Source: Akkermansia biwaensis (GTDB lineage Bacteria; Verrucomicrobiota; Verrucomicrobiia; Verrucomicrobiales; Akkermansiaceae). From it: a stretch of 64,000 nt of DNA. This document shows positions 20,302-29,979 of this stretch, piece after piece. The notes under the pieces are model-generated. The model was not told the origin of the DNA and searched no databases. It saw nothing but the letters and a program-made list of their open reading frames with translations. The stretch covers positions 1,488,001-1,552,000 of the forward strand of contig NZ_AP025943.1 in the NCBI RefSeq assembly GCF_026072915.1, given 5' to 3'. Each line of letters opens with the position of its first letter. The stretch's first letter is position 1. Position numbers and translations under genes: made by a program.

Positions 20302-22725
20302 ATGATTCGTCCCGTTTTCCTGATTGTTTCTCCTCTTCTTCTGGCGTGTTCGTCCGCCTTGTCCCAGGACAAAACTACTCTCAACAGGGGCGGTTACGGC
20401 TCCGTGATGACCCCGGAGCAGGTGGCCCGCGAACTGGGGCCGGAAACAGGTATTCTGCCCGGCGACCAGGCGTATGAAGGCAAACCCGTCAAAAGCGTTT
20501 CCGTGCGCTACAGAAGCAGCGGCAAAACCGTCTCGGAAGACCGCCTGAAAAACCTGCTGGCTACGCAGCCGGGCACCAAATACTCCCCGGATGTGGTGAA
20601 CAAGGACCTGGAGCGCCTGCTGGAAAGCGGTCTGGTAGGGGGCAATACGACGGTTGCCGTGGACCCCTCCGGAGACGGTGTCAGCGTGGTATTTGAAATG
20701 GCGGCCCAGAACCTGCTGGGCGGCGTCGGTTTTCAGGGCAATACCGCCTTCGACAGCCGGGACCTTTCCGAAGAATGCGGGTTAAAGGGTGGGGAAGCCC
20801 TCAGTGACAAAGCGCTCAGCAGCGCCATCACCAAACTGCGCACCTACTATCAGGAATCCCGGTATCCGGACGTGCAGGTCTCCTATTTTTACCAGAAAAC
20901 GGAACGGCCCGGCTTTGTGGACGTGATCTTCAATATCAATGAAGGCAAAAAAGCCAACATCATCAACATTGATTTCGTCGGCAACGAGCATGTCAGTTCC
21001 AAGGACCTGCGCCAGGTGATGAAGACCAAGGAAAAGGGCTGGCTGACCTGGATCACCAAATCCGGCCGTATTGACCGCGAACAACTGGAGGACGACCTGG
21101 CTGAATTGGTGACTTATTACCGCAACAAGGGTTATCTGCGCGTCAAGTTGGAAAAGGTGGAATACTTTGATTCCGGCAAGGGCAACGAGCAGAAGCTCAC
21201 CATGAAGATCACGATCTCCGAAGGCCGCCGCTACAAGGTCAACCAGGTGGCGTTCGGACCCACCAAGGTATTCACTTCCCAGGAACTCGTGCCCGGCCTG
21301 AGCATGTACAACGGAGACACCTACTCCGCCCAGAAGGTGGCCGACGACGTGACCATGATTCGCCGCTATTACGGTTCCCGCGGTTATGCGGATGCCACGG
21401 TTCGTCCGGACATCCAGGAAGTGGGCATTGACCCCAAGACCGGCTACGGGCAGATCAACATCGTTTACCATGTGTCGGAAGGCAATCCCTACTGCGTGGG
21501 CAACATCCGCGTCATTGGCAACAACCGCACGAAGGACTACGTCATCCGCCAGGAACTTCCCCTCCAGTCCAATGACCCGATGAATTCTGTGGACCTGGAT
21601 ACCGCTCAGAAGCGCCTCCAGAATTTGAACTACTTTGACCTGGTAGACGTAGCCCAGGTGGGCTCCACCCGCCCCGGCTACCGGGACGTCAATATTGAAG
21701 TGGCGGAAAAACGCACCGGTTCCCTGAACATCGGCGTGGCGTTCTCCTCCATTGAAAGCGTGTACCTGTTTGCGGGGATTACCCAGTCCAACTTCGACAT
21801 GTACGACTGGTCCTCATTCGTGGGCGGCGGCCAGCGCTTCGCCATCAACACGCGCGTCGGTTTTGAAACGCAGGATGCCAGCATCTCCTGGGTGGACCCC
21901 TGGTTCCTGCACCGCAAGCTCGCCTTCGGCACGGAAATCTTCTACAGCAACTCCTCCTACTACTCCGACTACTACGACCAGCAAAACTACGGATTCGCCG
22001 TTTCCCTGCGCAAGCCGATCGGCGAACTGGACTATGTGAAGCTGGAATACCGCCTGGAACAGTACCGGATTGACGCCAAAGGGAACGCCCCCATCTTCTT
22101 CTGGCTCCAGGACGGGGACTACCTGCGCAGCCATGTGGAATTCTCCTACACCATTGACACCCGCGACGCCCAGATATTCCCGCGCAAGGGCGGCAAATTT
22201 GAGGTGCTGGCCGGTTATTCCGGTCTGGGCGGCGACGTGCATACCTACAACTTCGGCATCAACGGCGCCTATTACTGGAACCTGCGTGGAGACACCATTT
22301 TCAGCATCAATGCCGGTGTCGCCACCGTGGACTCCTACGGAGATCATGACGTACCTATCTTCGAACGCCTCTACCTGGGTGGCCCGTACAACATGCGCGG
22401 CTTCCGCTTCCGCGACGTGGCTCCTTACAACCCCGCCCTCAGCGGTGACGAAACCATGGGCGGCCGTTCCTCCTTCTTCTGCCAGTTTGAATACTCCATC
22501 CCGGTCATTGAGGAAGTCCGCATCGCCGTCTTTTACGACATCGGCTTCGTAAATGGAGACGCCTTTGACTTCGGCACCTCCAAAATCGTTTCCGACTACG
22601 GCATCGGCCTTCGCCTGAACCTGCCCATCGGTCCGCTGGCCGTGGACTACGCAATTCCGGTTCAGAAAAACAATGCTATTGACCGCGGCGGCCAATTCCA
22701 GTTCTATCTTAACTATTCCTATTAA
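20302..22725 (+). CDS. bamA: Outer membrane protein assembly factor BamA
   Basis: The 807-residue protein inserts beta-barrels into the outer membrane. A signal peptide (MIRPVFLIVSPLLLACSSAL) is followed by about five POTRA domains; recurring G-N and G-Y motifs are visible, such as FVGNEHVSSKDLRQVMKT, YYRNKGYLRVKLE and VIGNNRTKDYVIRQELPLQ. A C-terminal 16-strand barrel carries GGPYNMRGFRFRD, the conserved L6 (V/I/M)RGF motif. The last residue is aromatic (FYLNYSY), as expected for a barrel. The LLLAC in the signal resembles a lipobox, but BamA itself is not a lipoprotein, so I treat this as chance. Two membrane-anchored genes and metF follow closely. Confidence 0.96.
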   Translation: MIRPVFLIVSPLLLACSSALSQDKTTLNRGGYGSVMTPEQVARELGPETGILPGDQAYEGKPVKSVSVRYRSSGKTVSEDRLKNLLATQPGTKYSPDVVNKDLERLLESGLVGGNTTVAVDPSGDGVSVVFEMAAQNLLGGVGFQGNTAFDSRDLSEECGLKGGEALSDKALSSAITKLRTYYQESRYPDVQVSYFYQKTERPGFVDVIFNINEGKKANIINIDFVGNEHVSSKDLRQVMKTKEKGWLTWITKSGRIDREQLEDDLAELVTYYRNKGYLRVKLEKVEYFDSGKGNEQKLTMKITISEGRRYKVNQVAFGPTKVFTSQELVPGLSMYNGDTYSAQKVADDVTMIRRYYGSRGYADATVRPDIQEVGIDPKTGYGQINIVYHVSEGNPYCVGNIRVIGNNRTKDYVIRQELPLQSNDPMNSVDLDTAQKRLQNLNYFDLVDVAQVGSTRPGYRDVNIEVAEKRTGSLNIGVAFSSIESVYLFAGITQSNFDMYDWSSFVGGGQRFAINTRVGFETQDASISWVDPWFLHRKLAFGTEIFYSNSSYYSDYYDQQNYGFAVSLRKPIGELDYVKLEYRLEQYRIDAKGNAPIFFWLQDGDYLRSHVEFSYTIDTRDAQIFPRKGGKFEVLAGYSGLGGDVHTYNFGINGAYYWNLRGDTIFSINAGVATVDSYGDHDVPIFERLYLGGPYNMRGFRFRDVAPYNPALSGDETMGGRSSFFCQFEYSIPVIEEVRIAVFYDIGFVNGDAFDFGTSKIVSDYGIGLRLNLPIGPLAVDYAIPVQKNNAIDRGGQFQFYLNYSY

Positions 22726-22747
22726 TTTAACTCCTCCCTCCTGACCT

Positions 22748-23518
22748 ATGAGCAATTTCCGTATCGTTATTCTGGTGCTTCTGGTAGTGGCCCTGGCTGT
22801 GCTGGGACTGATATACGTGAATCTTTCCGGAAGAATGGACGTTCTCCAGCAACAGCAGCAGCTTGCCGTCTCTTCTTCGGCGCCTGCCGCGAATGCTCCC
22901 TCTCCTTATCTGCCCATGCCCACGCAGGCCGCTCCGGCGTCCATGCAGCCGGCGGTGGTGGCGGACCCCGTGATGGTTGAGGAACTGGCCCATGCAACGG
23001 CGGAACTGGAACGGATGAAAAAGGAAAATGAAGACCTGCGCCGCCGCCAGGATGTAGCGGAACAAGAACGTGCCCTTTTGGTACGGCGGAATTTGGAAAA
23101 AGGGGATCCCCAGCTTCAGTGGCTCAACGACATCAGGGACGCCGAGCAGGTGGGCCGGGTGACGGAATACATCCGTGAAGCGAACCTCGTGTTGTTTCAG
23201 GCGATCGGCAAGCCGGAATTGACGGTGGGCCAGGAACTGGGCATCCGCCGCCGCGGGGGCATCTTCGCCGCGCTGATCGTGGATGGCGTTGATCCGGACG
23301 GCAAGACCTACCAGTCCTATGTGAAACGAAACAAGCTCTTTGACAGCAACGACAAGGAACCTCTCAAACCAGGGGATGAGGTGATTATTCCCCCTGCAAG
23401 CTGGCATGCCGGTCTGCCTGAGCTGGACGAAAACAATGCGACCCCTGCCGACGGCGCTCCCGCTGCCGCGCCCGCCTCCCCGGCGCCCGAGCCTTTTGTT
23501 GTTCCCATGGAACCCTGA
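22748..23518 (+). CDS. Membrane-anchored coiled-coil protein of unknown function
   Basis: The 256-residue protein has an N-terminal membrane segment (about residues 5-25), a Gln-rich stretch, and an Ala/Pro-rich linker (about 43-70). A coiled-coil (about 76-115, AELERMKKENEDLRRRQDVA) leads to a small globular domain with KPGDEVIIPP, and the tail is Pro/Ala-rich. I recognise no family. It starts 22 bp after bamA and 39 bp before metF, so it is likely cotranscribed; a role at the envelope is possible but unproven. Confidence 0.8.
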   Translation: MSNFRIVILVLLVVALAVLGLIYVNLSGRMDVLQQQQQLAVSSSAPAANAPSPYLPMPTQAAPASMQPAVVADPVMVEELAHATAELERMKKENEDLRRRQDVAEQERALLVRRNLEKGDPQLQWLNDIRDAEQVGRVTEYIREANLVLFQAIGKPELTVGQELGIRRRGGIFAALIVDGVDPDGKTYQSYVKRNKLFDSNDKEPLKPGDEVIIPPASWHAGLPELDENNATPADGAPAAAPASPAPEPFVVPMEP

Positions 23519-23557
23519 TCCGCCCCGCCGGATGCATCCAAGCAAAAAAGAAAAGAC

Positions 23558-24493
23558 GTGCACTTGAAAGAAAGATTGCAGTCGGACGCCGGTCCCACCC
23601 TGTCCTTTGAATTCTTTCCGCCCAAAAACGAACAGGCGGCAGCCGCCTTGTACCAGACTATTCGTGAACTGGAGCCCTACCGGCCCAGTTTTGTCAGCGT
23701 GACGTATGGCGCGGGCGGCTCCACCAGGGAACTGACGCATGAAGTCGTCTTGCGCATCCAGAATGAATCCCGCATTCCCACGGTGCCCCACCTCACCTGC
23801 GTAGGGCACAGCCGGGAGGAAATATGGAACATTCTGGACCGGTACGCCCAGGCGGGAGTGCGCGCGGTGCTGGCCCTGCGCGGCGATCCCCCCCGCGGCG
23901 TGGAACATTATGACCGTTCGGCGGATGCCTTCAGATATGCGGCGGATCTGGTGGCGTGTATCCGTGAATACAATGAATCCGGCCGCCATCCGGACCCGGA
24001 CGGTTTTGCCATTGGCGTGGCGGGCTTCCCTGAAGGCCACCCCTCCACCCCCAACCGTCTGCGGGAAATGGACTTTCTTAAAGCCAAGGTGGACGCCGGA
24101 GCGGACTATATCTGCACCCAGCTGTTTTTTGACAACCACTGTTTCCTGGATTACCGGGAACGCTGTCTGCTGGCCGGAATCAAGGTGCCTGTTCTGGCTG
24201 GCATCATGCCCGTCACCAGCCTGTCCGGCATGAACCGCATGGCGGAACTATCCGGAGGCACCTGCTTCCCCGCCCGGCTGCTCAAGGCCCTGAAGCGCGC
24301 CGGGGGCAATGCGGAAGCCATACAGGAAGTGGGCATCCAGTATGCTTCCAGCCAATGCGCGGAACTGCTGGACGCCGGCGTGGACGGCATCCATTTTTAC
24401 ACGCTCAACCAGAGCCGCGCCACCCGCCAGATTTACCGGAATCTGGGGCTGAGAGATTCCCTCCAGCTCCTGGAACATGGCGAAGATAAGTAA
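23558..24493 (+). CDS. metF: Methylenetetrahydrofolate reductase
   Basis: The 311-residue flavoenzyme reduces 5,10-methylene-THF to 5-methyl-THF for methionine synthesis. The motifs FEFFPPKN (catalytic Glu, about residues 18-25), VTYGAGGST, ALRGDPP, GVAGFPEGHP and QLFFDN are all present. The first codon is GTG at 23558; no better ATG lies near. The link to metK and ahcY further right is metabolic, not positional. Confidence 0.96.
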   Translation: MHLKERLQSDAGPTLSFEFFPPKNEQAAAALYQTIRELEPYRPSFVSVTYGAGGSTRELTHEVVLRIQNESRIPTVPHLTCVGHSREEIWNILDRYAQAGVRAVLALRGDPPRGVEHYDRSADAFRYAADLVACIREYNESGRHPDPDGFAIGVAGFPEGHPSTPNRLREMDFLKAKVDAGADYICTQLFFDNHCFLDYRERCLLAGIKVPVLAGIMPVTSLSGMNRMAELSGGTCFPARLLKALKRAGGNAEAIQEVGIQYASSQCAELLDAGVDGIHFYTLNQSRATRQIYRNLGLRDSLQLLEHGEDK

Positions 24494-24545
24494 AAAGCTG
24501 ATTGATTTGGTCGGCGCAACACTGTAGAACCCTCTTCAACGTACT

Positions 24546-25289
24546 ATGGATATCAAGGATATTAAGCGGGCCATGGACAATATGCCCATGGGGGATGGAA
24601 GCGCTTTTGCGGAAATTTCCGTCGGACCGGCCAAACATGAGCAATTTCTGGATGAGCATTACGGCAAGATTGCCTTAATCGTGCTGCTGTGCATTCTTGG
24701 CGCCGCCGGCTGGATCATTTACAACGGCATGCAGGAATCCATGGAGAAAAAGGCTGGAGCCGCCCTGGTGGCCGCCATGCCTGAATCTCCGGCCACCGGA
24801 GAGATTTCCCTGAATGAACAGGGCCTTCAGCAGGTCATGGCTGACTTTGATGACTCGCGAGCCGCCGTCACGGCTTCCTATCTGCAGGCAGTCGCCCTGT
24901 GGAATGCCGGAAAGGAAGAGGAAGGCATCTCCAAAATGAAGGAGTTCATTGATTCCGCTCCCACGGAAGAATGGAAAGCCCAGGCATCCGTTACGCTGGC
25001 CTGCCGTCTGATGAACGGTGGTAAGGCGGACCAGGCGGCAAGCCTGTTCCGTTCCGTGGTTGATTCCGGTGATCCCACGTTTTCCGCTTTTGCCACCATG
25101 TGCCTGGGCGATATCGCCAGGGCTGGAAAGGACAGCGTTGCGGCCGGAACCTTCTACCGTGAACTGGCCGAGAAATTCCCGTCCAGTGCGTTTGTGCTCG
25201 ATTTGCAGCGGAATGGCTATGTGCGCCGCAAGGCTCTTTTTGATGTCCAGAGTCCCGTAAGGATTGAGCCCGTTGCGGACAAAAAATAA
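24546..25289 (+). CDS. Membrane-anchored TPR-like protein (YfgM type)
   Basis: The 247-residue protein has a cytoplasmic N-terminus of about 40 residues, one membrane segment (IALIVLLCILGAAGWIIY, about 42-60) and a helical repeat domain with TPR-like pairs (for example GGKADQAASLFRSVVDSG and AGTFYRELAEKFPSSA). This layout is that of the YfgM/TPR_21 family, periplasmic Sec-associated chaperone helpers, although the similarity is one of architecture. It follows metF by 52 bp. Confidence 0.7.
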   Translation: MDIKDIKRAMDNMPMGDGSAFAEISVGPAKHEQFLDEHYGKIALIVLLCILGAAGWIIYNGMQESMEKKAGAALVAAMPESPATGEISLNEQGLQQVMADFDDSRAAVTASYLQAVALWNAGKEEEGISKMKEFIDSAPTEEWKAQASVTLACRLMNGGKADQAASLFRSVVDSGDPTFSAFATMCLGDIARAGKDSVAAGTFYRELAEKFPSSAFVLDLQRNGYVRRKALFDVQSPVRIEPVADKK

Positions 25290-25320
25290 AACCTTCCCTT
25301 TAAGAATACAGCTTCACCGG

Positions 25321-25357
25321 ACCGCATGCCGCAGTAATGCCGTGCATGCGGTTTTTT
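25321..25357 (+). terminator. Terminator after the TPR-like gene
   Basis: ACCGCATGC (25321-25329) pairs with GCATGCGGT (25344-25352), followed directly by TTTTTT. It ends the bamA-metF transcription unit. Confidence 0.88.
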
Positions 25358-25487
25358 GTGTTCTGATGTCCGGCTGACGGTCCGTTGTTGACGGGTGCGT
25401 GACATATTTAGACAAAAAGGGAACCTTGTCCGCGCTTTACGGGTGTGGATCTGATGGCCCATGATTCATTAAACCATTTTCCGAACC

Positions 25488-25760
25488 ATGAACAAGTACA
25501 TGAAATCTTTCTGGCTTCTTCCGCTGGCGGGACTGTCCCTTTCCCTGCTGCCGTCATGCACGACGGACAGCTACGGGAATACGGCAGTAACCCCCGGAGG
25601 CGCTGCCGCCATTGGCGTGGGCGCCCTGGCTGCCGGGGCGGCCATTGGTGCGGCTGTCCAGCACGACCGTGACAAGGACAGGTACCGCAATGACTGGAAT
25701 CATCACCATCCGCCGCCCCCTCCTCCTCGTCCCTACCATCGGCCTCACCGGCCGAGGTAA
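25488..25760 (+). CDS. Small glycine-zipper lipoprotein
   Basis: The 90-residue protein has a lipoprotein signal (LSLLPSCTTDS, lipid-modified Cys about residue 24). A glycine zipper follows (GGAAAIGVGALAAGAAIGAAV, about 38-58) and the tail is rich in His, Pro and Arg (HHHPPPPPPRPYHRPHRPR). Glycine zippers pack helices in or at membranes. A second possible start is the ATG at 25500. The His-rich tail could bind metal, but nothing else supports that. The gene is followed by a strong terminator. Confidence 0.8.
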   Translation: MNKYMKSFWLLPLAGLSLSLLPSCTTDSYGNTAVTPGGAAAIGVGALAAGAAIGAAVQHDRDKDRYRNDWNHHHPPPPPPRPYHRPHRPR

Positions 25761-25788
25761 CTCTCTCTTTTTTGCGGAATGATTGAAA

Positions 25789-25828
25789 GCGGCCCGTAAA
25801 CGTACTTGTTTACGGGCCGCGTATTTTT
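25789..25828 (+). terminator. Terminator after the glycine-zipper lipoprotein
   Basis: A perfect 13-bp stem, GCGGCCCGTAAAC (25789-25801) with GTTTACGGGCCGC (25808-25820), is followed by GTATTTTT. It is a clear intrinsic terminator. Confidence 0.92.
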
Positions 25829-25949
25829 CAGGGAAATCGAAAAGACGGAAACCGGAAAGCAGAGCCGGCCCATCATTGCGGCATTCCGGGAGGCATCTTC
25901 CCTTTTAGGCCGCCTTACTGGCGTAAAGGAAGAGGTTTGGCGTGGATGC

Positions 25950-26585
25950 TCAAGTGCGTTCTCCCTCGCGGATGCCGTTCAGGGCCCAGTGCATGCGCTG
26001 TCTGGCGCTGTCCGGATCACTGAGAATGGACCCCAGTAACTCCAGAACGGGACGGGCCGCCTGGGAATCGTGTACCTGGAGCTGGCCGGAAAGAATGAAA
26101 GGAGCGCCGCCGCAGCAAACCAGATAAATAAGAACGTTCATGGGATTCCCGCTCACGATGGACCCTTCCTCCTGGGCCGCCTGAATGGTCTCCAGCAGCA
26201 CGAAAGGATGCCGCGTATGCAGCCCGGAAATAAAGCGGATCGCCTCTTTTTCTCCTGCCAGGGCGTCCAGCACCAGCTGGGCGATAAACTCTCCGTGGAG
26301 AAGGAGGAAATCCATAATATCCTCTAAAATAATCTCCAGCTTTTTTAAGGAGGGCAAATGAACATTGGCATGCGTCCTGACGCCGGTAAACAGGGGCTCA
26401 TACCAGCGTTCCAGCAATTCATTCAAAAAGGCGTCGCGGTTTCCGAAATGATAGACGAAACTCCCCGGATTGGTTCCTGCACGCAGGGACAGGCCTCGTA
26501 CGGTAAGGCCGCGTAATCCGGATTCGCTGGCGATCATGGCTCCCGTATTGAGCAAATGCTCTCTGGTGGATCTCCGTTTGGTCAT
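25950..26585 (-). CDS. TetR family transcriptional regulator
   Basis: The 211-residue protein has an N-terminal TetR helix-turn-helix (TREHLLNTGAMIASESGLRG, then TVRGLSLRAG and FVYHFGNRDAFLNELL, about residues 3-60). The ligand-binding part is not recognisable. It lies downstream of, and on the same strand as, the RND efflux genes, so it may control them or share their transcript. The effector could be a metal or an organic compound; the sequence does not say. Confidence 0.9.
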   Translation of the reverse strand: MTKRRSTREHLLNTGAMIASESGLRGLTVRGLSLRAGTNPGSFVYHFGNRDAFLNELLERWYEPLFTGVRTHANVHLPSLKKLEIILEDIMDFLLLHGEFIAQLVLDALAGEKEAIRFISGLHTRHPFVLLETIQAAQEEGSIVSGNPMNVLIYLVCCGGAPFILSGQLQVHDSQAARPVLELLGSILSDPDSARQRMHWALNGIREGERT

Positions 26586-26662
26586 ATGGAGGGAATGATA
26601 AAACCATGTGTGCTCCTTATGATCCGGAAATGCAAGGACTTGTTACGTCTGTTATTGTAAAG

Positions 26663-26699
26663 GGCGGAACCGGGTCTTTGTCTATTCCCCGGTTCCGCC
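26663..26699 (-). terminator. Hairpin after the RND pump gene
   Basis: GGCGGAACCGGG (26663-26674) pairs exactly with CCCGGTTCCGCC (26688-26699). It lies between the pump stop and the TetR gene. The minus-strand sequence after it (CTTTACAATAAC) is only moderately T-rich, so termination may be partial. Confidence 0.6.
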
Positions 26700-26717
26700 G
26701 TCCGGAATCCCGTCTGG

Positions 26718-29700
26718 TCAGGACTTGGATTCCAGTTCTTTCCTTCGGGCCGAAATCCAGCGGGAAAACAATTTGGCCGTAGCCGGAATAATGAGCAGGT
26801 TCAGGATGGTGGCTGAGACCAGTCCGCCGAACTGCACGATGGCCAGGGGGCCGAGCAGTTCACCCCCGGGCTTGTCAATGGCCCAGATCAGCGGCAGCAG
26901 GCCCAGAACCGTGGTCAGGGATGTCATGATGATGGGAACCACGCGCTCACGCGATCCTTCCCGGATGGCTTCCACAGGCTCCATTCCCCTGTGTTCCAGG
27001 GCCCGGTACCTGTTGAGCAGAATCAGGCCGCTGCGGATGGCAAAGCCGATGACGGTCACGAACCCGACGATGGAAGCCACGGACAGAATGGGCGGAATAT
27101 ACGTGGCGCCGAACAGGGAGGACAGGGTGCCCGGAGACGCCAGGAAAACGGCCACAATGCCGCCCACCAGGCACAGAGGAATATTCACCAGCGTCAGCAT
27201 GGCGCGGCGCACGCTTCCCAGGGCGGAGGACAGGAGCAGCACGATCAGCACCATCACGATGGCTCCCAGCACGTAAAGCCGTTCGGAGGCCGACTCCCTC
27301 GCCTTGATGGTGCCGTCATAATCAACGGTGCAGCCCATGGCGTTCATGACCGGGTCCAGCTTCTCCCGGCATGCCTTCGCCAGATCCCCCAGATTGGAAT
27401 TGGGGGAGGGATTGCAGGAAATCATGGCTTTCCGCATCGTATTGTCTCTCAGAATCAGGTTGGAAACCTCCTCCCGGTACACCTGGGCCACGTCGTCCAG
27501 GCGCACGGTCTTTTTGTCCGGGGAAATAAGTTCCAGACTCTTGACATCCTCCATGGACGTCTTCAGCTTGGGGTCGATGCGGAGAACGATATTCCAGTGA
27601 TCCTGATTCTTGATCACCTCTCCCAGCTTCTGGCCGTTCATGGCTGTGGAAACCTGTTCCGCGGCATTGGCCATGGTCAGGCCGTGGGAGGCCAGGGCCT
27701 CCTGGTCGTACTGCACGCGAATGGTATCCACCATAATCTCCCGGTTGGCGCGTGCGTCGGCCACTTCCGGCAGGGAAGCCAAAATCTCCTTGGCCTTCTG
27801 TGCCGCCAGCCGTAGCTGGGGCAGTTCCGTTCCGTAAATGTTGATCGCGATTTCGGAATTGGAACCGGACAAGGCGGAACTGATGCGGTGGGCCAGCGGG
27901 TAGCCGATCATGGAACTGGTACCGGGAATATCGTCAATGCACTTCTTGATGGCGGCGCGCAATTCCTTCTGGTCCTTGTTCAGGTCCACCCGGACAAGCA
28001 GCTCGGAGGCGCTGACAGGTTCCGCGTGCTCGTCGTTCTCAGCACGCCCCGTGCGCTGGGTAACGCTCAGCACGCCGGGGATGTGTTCTATATCCTTCAT
28101 CACCTTGCGGGAAATGCGCTCCGTTTCGTCCAGGGACGTTCCCGGCACCGTGCTGACGAACACCGTATAGCAATCTTCGTTAAACGGAGGCAGGAAGCTC
28201 GTGCCGAAAGTGGAGCCCAGCCACAGGGCCAGCAGGGTGATGGCCGCCATGATGGCGCAGACCGTCTTGGAAAAACGCAGGCAGAACTCCAGTACGGGCG
28301 TGTAAATGCGCTTGATGAGGCGGGAGCTGAAGGAATCCCCGCTCTCCAGGGTAGCGGCGTTCTTGCTCTTCTTGAACCACATGTAGCACAGCACCGGCGT
28401 GATGGTGACGGCTACGATGAGGGAGGAAAGCAGGGCCAGCATGTAGGAAATGCCCAGGGGGCGGAAAAACTGGCCTTCCAGCCCGGACAGGAAAAGAACC
28501 GGGGTAAACACCAGCAGGATGATCACGGAGGAGAAGGAAATGGACCCCACGATCTCTCCCTTGGCCTCCATCAGCACTTCATACTTGCTCTTTCGCTGTT
28601 CTTCAGGCAGGGCGGCGTTCCGGTTCAAATGCCGCCACGCTATTTCCACGAAAATGATGGCGTTATCCACCACATCCCCCACGGCCACGGCCAGGCCGCC
28701 CAGCGTCATGATATTGATCGCCAGCCCGAAAACCGGAAACATCATCATCCCGAACAGGACGGACAGGGGCATGGAAATCAGCGTAATAATCGCCGTCCGC
28801 AGGTTCAGCAGAGTCAGGAAAATCACGATCATGACGACGGCGCCCGCTATGAGCAGCGTTTCCGTGCCATTCTCCAGGGACATCTCGATGAAATCCGCCT
28901 GGCGGTACGCGCTGGTGTGCAGCTTCATTCCCTTGGGAAGCTGGCTCTGGCTGAACTCCTTCATGGCCGCATCCACGGCTTGCGTCAGTGCCAGCGTATT
29001 GGCTCCGGGCACCTTCTGCACGGAAAGCACCACGGCATCCTCTCCCATGAATCCGGCGTCGCCGCGCCGCGGAGCTCCGTCGATCTTCACCTCTGCCACG
29101 TCCTGAAGTCGTAGAATGCCGGAAGGATGCCCCGGAACCAGGGCGCGGTTGAGCTGTTCGATATTGGCCGTGCGGGTATCCTGCTGAATGGGAAGCTCCT
29201 GCCCGGCCACGTCTTCCAGATACCCGGCGGGCACGGAAGACTGCGACTCTTCAATGGCCGTTTTCAGGTTGGAAAGATCAACCCCGGCCAGCTTCAGTCT
29301 GTTGGGGTTGTAAACCACCTGGTATTCCGGCAGGCGGCCGCCCAGCACCGTCACCTGGCCCACGCCGGGAATAGCCAGCAGGCGCGTGCGCAGCTTGTAC
29401 TCCGCAAGCTGCCGCATATCCAGCGTGGAAGTATCCTTGTCCCCCGTCAGGGCAATCAGCATAATCTCCCCCGTCACGGAAACGATGGGGGCCAGTTCCG
29501 GGGATGTATTCTCCGGCAGGGTGTCCCGAACCGCGGCCAGACGTTCCGCCACGATCTGGCGCGCCTGGTAAATATCCTTGTCCCAGTCGAAATCCACCCA
29601 CACGAAGGAAAGGCCGCTGCCGGATGAAGAGCGCACCCCCTTCACCCCGGCCGTGCCGTTCATGGCGGACTCAATGGGAATGGTGATATACTGCTCCACT

Positions 29701-29876
29701 TCCTCCGCCGTCAGGCCGGGGGCTTCCGTCTGGATGGTGACGCGCGGCACCTTCAACTCCGGGAACACGTCCACCGGAATATTCTTCACCACGAAAATGC
29801 TGATCACCGCCAGGGCGAGCGTCAGCAGAATCACGGTGATTCTGTTATTCAGGCAGAATGAAATGAGAAAATTCAT
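26718..29876 (-). CDS. Heavy-metal-type RND efflux permease (CusA/CzcA-like)
   Basis: The 1052-residue inner-membrane pump has the RND plan: 12 membrane segments and two large periplasmic loops. The N-terminus has the IPVDVFPEL motif, and the proton-relay region in TM4 reads GGLAVAVGDVVDNAIIFVE, with acidic residues matching the CusA/CzcA branch rather than the AcrB drug branch. I cannot confirm the methionine triad that defines Cu/Ag export by CusA, so the substrate is open (Cu, Ag, Zn, Co, Ni or other). It forms a tripartite system with the adaptor (103 bp upstream) and the TolC-like lipoprotein. Confidence 0.9.
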   Translation of the reverse strand: MNFLISFCLNNRITVILLTLALAVISIFVVKNIPVDVFPELKVPRVTIQTEAPGLTAEEVEQYITIPIESAMNGTAGVKGVRSSSGSGLSFVWVDFDWDKDIYQARQIVAERLAAVRDTLPENTSPELAPIVSVTGEIMLIALTGDKDTSTLDMRQLAEYKLRTRLLAIPGVGQVTVLGGRLPEYQVVYNPNRLKLAGVDLSNLKTAIEESQSSVPAGYLEDVAGQELPIQQDTRTANIEQLNRALVPGHPSGILRLQDVAEVKIDGAPRRGDAGFMGEDAVVLSVQKVPGANTLALTQAVDAAMKEFSQSQLPKGMKLHTSAYRQADFIEMSLENGTETLLIAGAVVMIVIFLTLLNLRTAIITLISMPLSVLFGMMMFPVFGLAINIMTLGGLAVAVGDVVDNAIIFVEIAWRHLNRNAALPEEQRKSKYEVLMEAKGEIVGSISFSSVIILLVFTPVLFLSGLEGQFFRPLGISYMLALLSSLIVAVTITPVLCYMWFKKSKNAATLESGDSFSSRLIKRIYTPVLEFCLRFSKTVCAIMAAITLLALWLGSTFGTSFLPPFNEDCYTVFVSTVPGTSLDETERISRKVMKDIEHIPGVLSVTQRTGRAENDEHAEPVSASELLVRVDLNKDQKELRAAIKKCIDDIPGTSSMIGYPLAHRISSALSGSNSEIAINIYGTELPQLRLAAQKAKEILASLPEVADARANREIMVDTIRVQYDQEALASHGLTMANAAEQVSTAMNGQKLGEVIKNQDHWNIVLRIDPKLKTSMEDVKSLELISPDKKTVRLDDVAQVYREEVSNLILRDNTMRKAMISCNPSPNSNLGDLAKACREKLDPVMNAMGCTVDYDGTIKARESASERLYVLGAIVMVLIVLLLSSALGSVRRAMLTLVNIPLCLVGGIVAVFLASPGTLSSLFGATYIPPILSVASIVGFVTVIGFAIRSGLILLNRYRALEHRGMEPVEAIREGSRERVVPIIMTSLTTVLGLLPLIWAIDKPGGELLGPLAIVQFGGLVSATILNLLIIPATAKLFSRWISARRKELESKS

Positions 29877-29979
29877 AAACTCTTGGTGATTGAATGCTGA
29901 TGATTAAGGATCGGGGAAAATATTTCGAAAACCATGCACTGATTCATTCTCTCTTTAATCTTTCGTCTTTGGTCATTAT

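Noticed and set aside
20302-20362. BamA as a lipoprotein (LLLAC in the signal peptide).
   Set aside because: BamA proteins are integral barrels with POTRA domains; the Cys falls within an ordinary signal peptide with a plausible later cleavage site.
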